From: Candidatus Babeliales bacterium
Lineage (GTDB): Bacteria; Babelota; Babeliae; Babelales; CAZZPM01
Assembly: GCA_016763165.1 (NCBI GenBank)
Contig: JAESUJ010000044.1
Span: 1-5,563, forward strand
Reading direction: 5' to 3'
Length of the DNA: 5,563 nt
Positions within the stretch are counted from its first letter, which is position 1. Every line of letters starts with the position of its first letter. Shown piece after piece: positions 4,692 to 5,563 of the stretch. A model generated the notes under the pieces. It made no database searches, was not told the origin of the DNA, and worked only from the letters and a program-made list of their open reading frames with translations. The translations under genes were made by a program, and so were the position numbers.

Positions 4692-5563
4692 TTATTTGAG
4701 TTTTTGGCTGATTATATGTTGATTGTGCATCAATTCAGAGCATATATTTTCTGAATCTTGCTGAATCCAAATATCGGCACCGAGCTTTTGTAACTTTATT
4801 TCAAGGCCATCGTAAGCGCGTTGCCATTGATGTAACCCTGTCATTGTTGTGGTTCCTTGTGCAGTCAGTCCTGCCAAAACAAGTGAACACGAAGCGCGAA
4901 TATCGCTCGCAATGACGTCTGCTCCGTACAAAGCCTCGGCACCTTTAATGGAGGCAGTCTGGTTTTCAACGGTGATGTGCGCACCCATTTTTTGCAGTTC
5001 TCGAACATGCATCAATCGATTTTCAAAAACTGTTTCTTCAATTGTGCAACTACCTCGAGCAACAGTCTGTGCTGCCATCATTGGTGCTTGCAAATCGGTT
5101 GGAAAGCAAGGGTAGGGGCCAGTTTTAAATGAAACAGCGACTGGTTCTGGATGAGCAATAAGGCTAATGCCTGGCTTGCCAGGACTGCTTACAACAGCGT
5201 GACCCATTTCTTGTAGTTTCGTTAAAAATGTATCCATGTTTTCTGGTTGAGCATTGGTTATTTGAATGGATCCTTTAGTTATTGCAGCAGCGAGGAGAAG
5301 AGCTCCGGCTTCAAGTCGGTCTGGAATAATATCATGTTTCATCGGTTTAAGTCTGTTAACGCCACTGATTTTTATTGTTGCAGGCGCTTCGGTTTCAATT
5401 GATGCACCCATTTTTTTGAGCACTTTTATGAGGTCAAAAACTTCTGGTTCAAGAGCTGCATTAATAATTATTGTTTCACCTGGTAGTAACGTTGCTGCCA
5501 TCAAAATATTTTCTGTTGCTCCAACGCTGGGGTATTGAAAAACAATGCGCGATGATCGTGAAG
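4692..5563 (-). CDS. murA: UDP-N-acetylglucosamine 1-carboxyvinyltransferase, C-terminal 289 residues
   Basis: MurA transfers enolpyruvate from phosphoenolpyruvate to UDP-GlcNAc, the first committed cytoplasmic step of peptidoglycan synthesis. The frame is open to the right edge, so the first third of the protein, including the loop with the catalytic Cys (E. coli Cys115), lies outside. Visible family motifs in fragment numbering: SVGATENILMAATL (12-25), PDRLEAG (80-86), FPTDLQAP with the Asp equivalent to E. coli Asp305 at 156, ETVFENRLMHV (176-186), and SDIRAS with the Asp369 and Arg371 equivalents at 220 and 222. The Arg397 equivalent is at 248 (QRAY). Compared with E. coli there is a C-terminal extension of about 20 residues (SENICSELMHNQH and following). 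The TTG and ATG near 5500 are internal codons, not starts. Its presence implies at least part of a peptidoglycan pathway. Confidence 0.95.
   Translation of the reverse strand, partial: SRSSRIVFQYPSVGATENILMAATLLPGETIIINAALEPEVFDLIKVLKKMGASIETEAPATIKISGVNRLKPMKHDIIPDRLEAGALLLAAAITKGSIQITNAQPENMDTFLTKLQEMGHAVVSSPGKPGISLIAHPEPVAVSFKTGPYPCFPTDLQAPMMAAQTVARGSCTIEETVFENRLMHVRELQKMGAHITVENQTASIKGAEALYGADVIASDIRASCSLVLAGLTAQGTTTMTGLHQWQRAYDGLEIKLQKLGADIWIQQDSENICSELMHNQHIISQKLK

Noticed and set aside
4849..5115. Plus-strand open frame of 88 codons
   Set aside because: It is antisense to murA motifs (FPTD, ETVFENR, SDIRAS) and has no recognisable protein content.
5499..5504. TTG and ATG as possible starts of murA
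   Set aside because: Conserved MurA sequence (SVGATEN and upstream residues) continues in frame to the window edge, so these codons are internal.
5266..5538. Plus-strand open frame of 90 codons
   Set aside because: It is antisense to conserved murA sequence, so it is a shadow of that frame.

Overview
The window is AT-rich and almost completely coded on the minus strand. Read 5' to 3' on that strand, it holds: the C-terminal two thirds of murA (5563-4692, cut by the window edge); an ankyrin-repeat locus with one frame-broken gene (4571-3173) and one intact paralogue (3148-2231); a small zinc site-2-type membrane protease (2110-1472); and tyrS (1455-256). On the plus strand, an unidentified reading frame enters from the left edge and ends at 259, overlapping the end of tyrS tail to tail.

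Ancestry is inferred. The combination is a bacterial peptidoglycan gene, Sec-type signal peptides, very AT-rich ankyrin-repeat paralogues, and short spacers. This resembles host-associated bacteria such as Candidatus Dependentiae (TM6/Babeliales), but other intracellular lineages rich in ankyrin proteins are not excluded. The housekeeping genes look ordinary and intact over the parts seen.

The ankyrin locus is the accessory part. Its two genes share a nearly identical signal peptide and N-terminus: a 132-bp direct repeat, 117/132 identical by hand count. They also share a C-terminal module of a hydrophobic segment, a charged linker, and a closing segment ending SLYK-x-K. The intact gene carries 99-bp tandem ankyrin units, the last lacking exactly seven codons. 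The upstream gene has a frame change inside one ankyrin repeat, so it appears as two reading frames (4571-3879 and 3904-3173). Together these rebuild a protein of about 465 residues with the same architecture as its neighbour. The products are probably exported, membrane-anchored interaction proteins, and they may face the host.

The protease and tyrS are 16 bp apart and probably form one transcript. It would be driven by an extended -10 promoter at 2164-2192 and may end at a 12-bp hairpin followed by a T-rich tract at 183-227. The ankyrin genes may be read from a perfect TATAAT at 4625-4630, or by read-through from murA, as no terminator is visible between them. No RNA gene, insertion sequence or CRISPR array was seen. 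No gene-free stretch exceeds about 120 bp.
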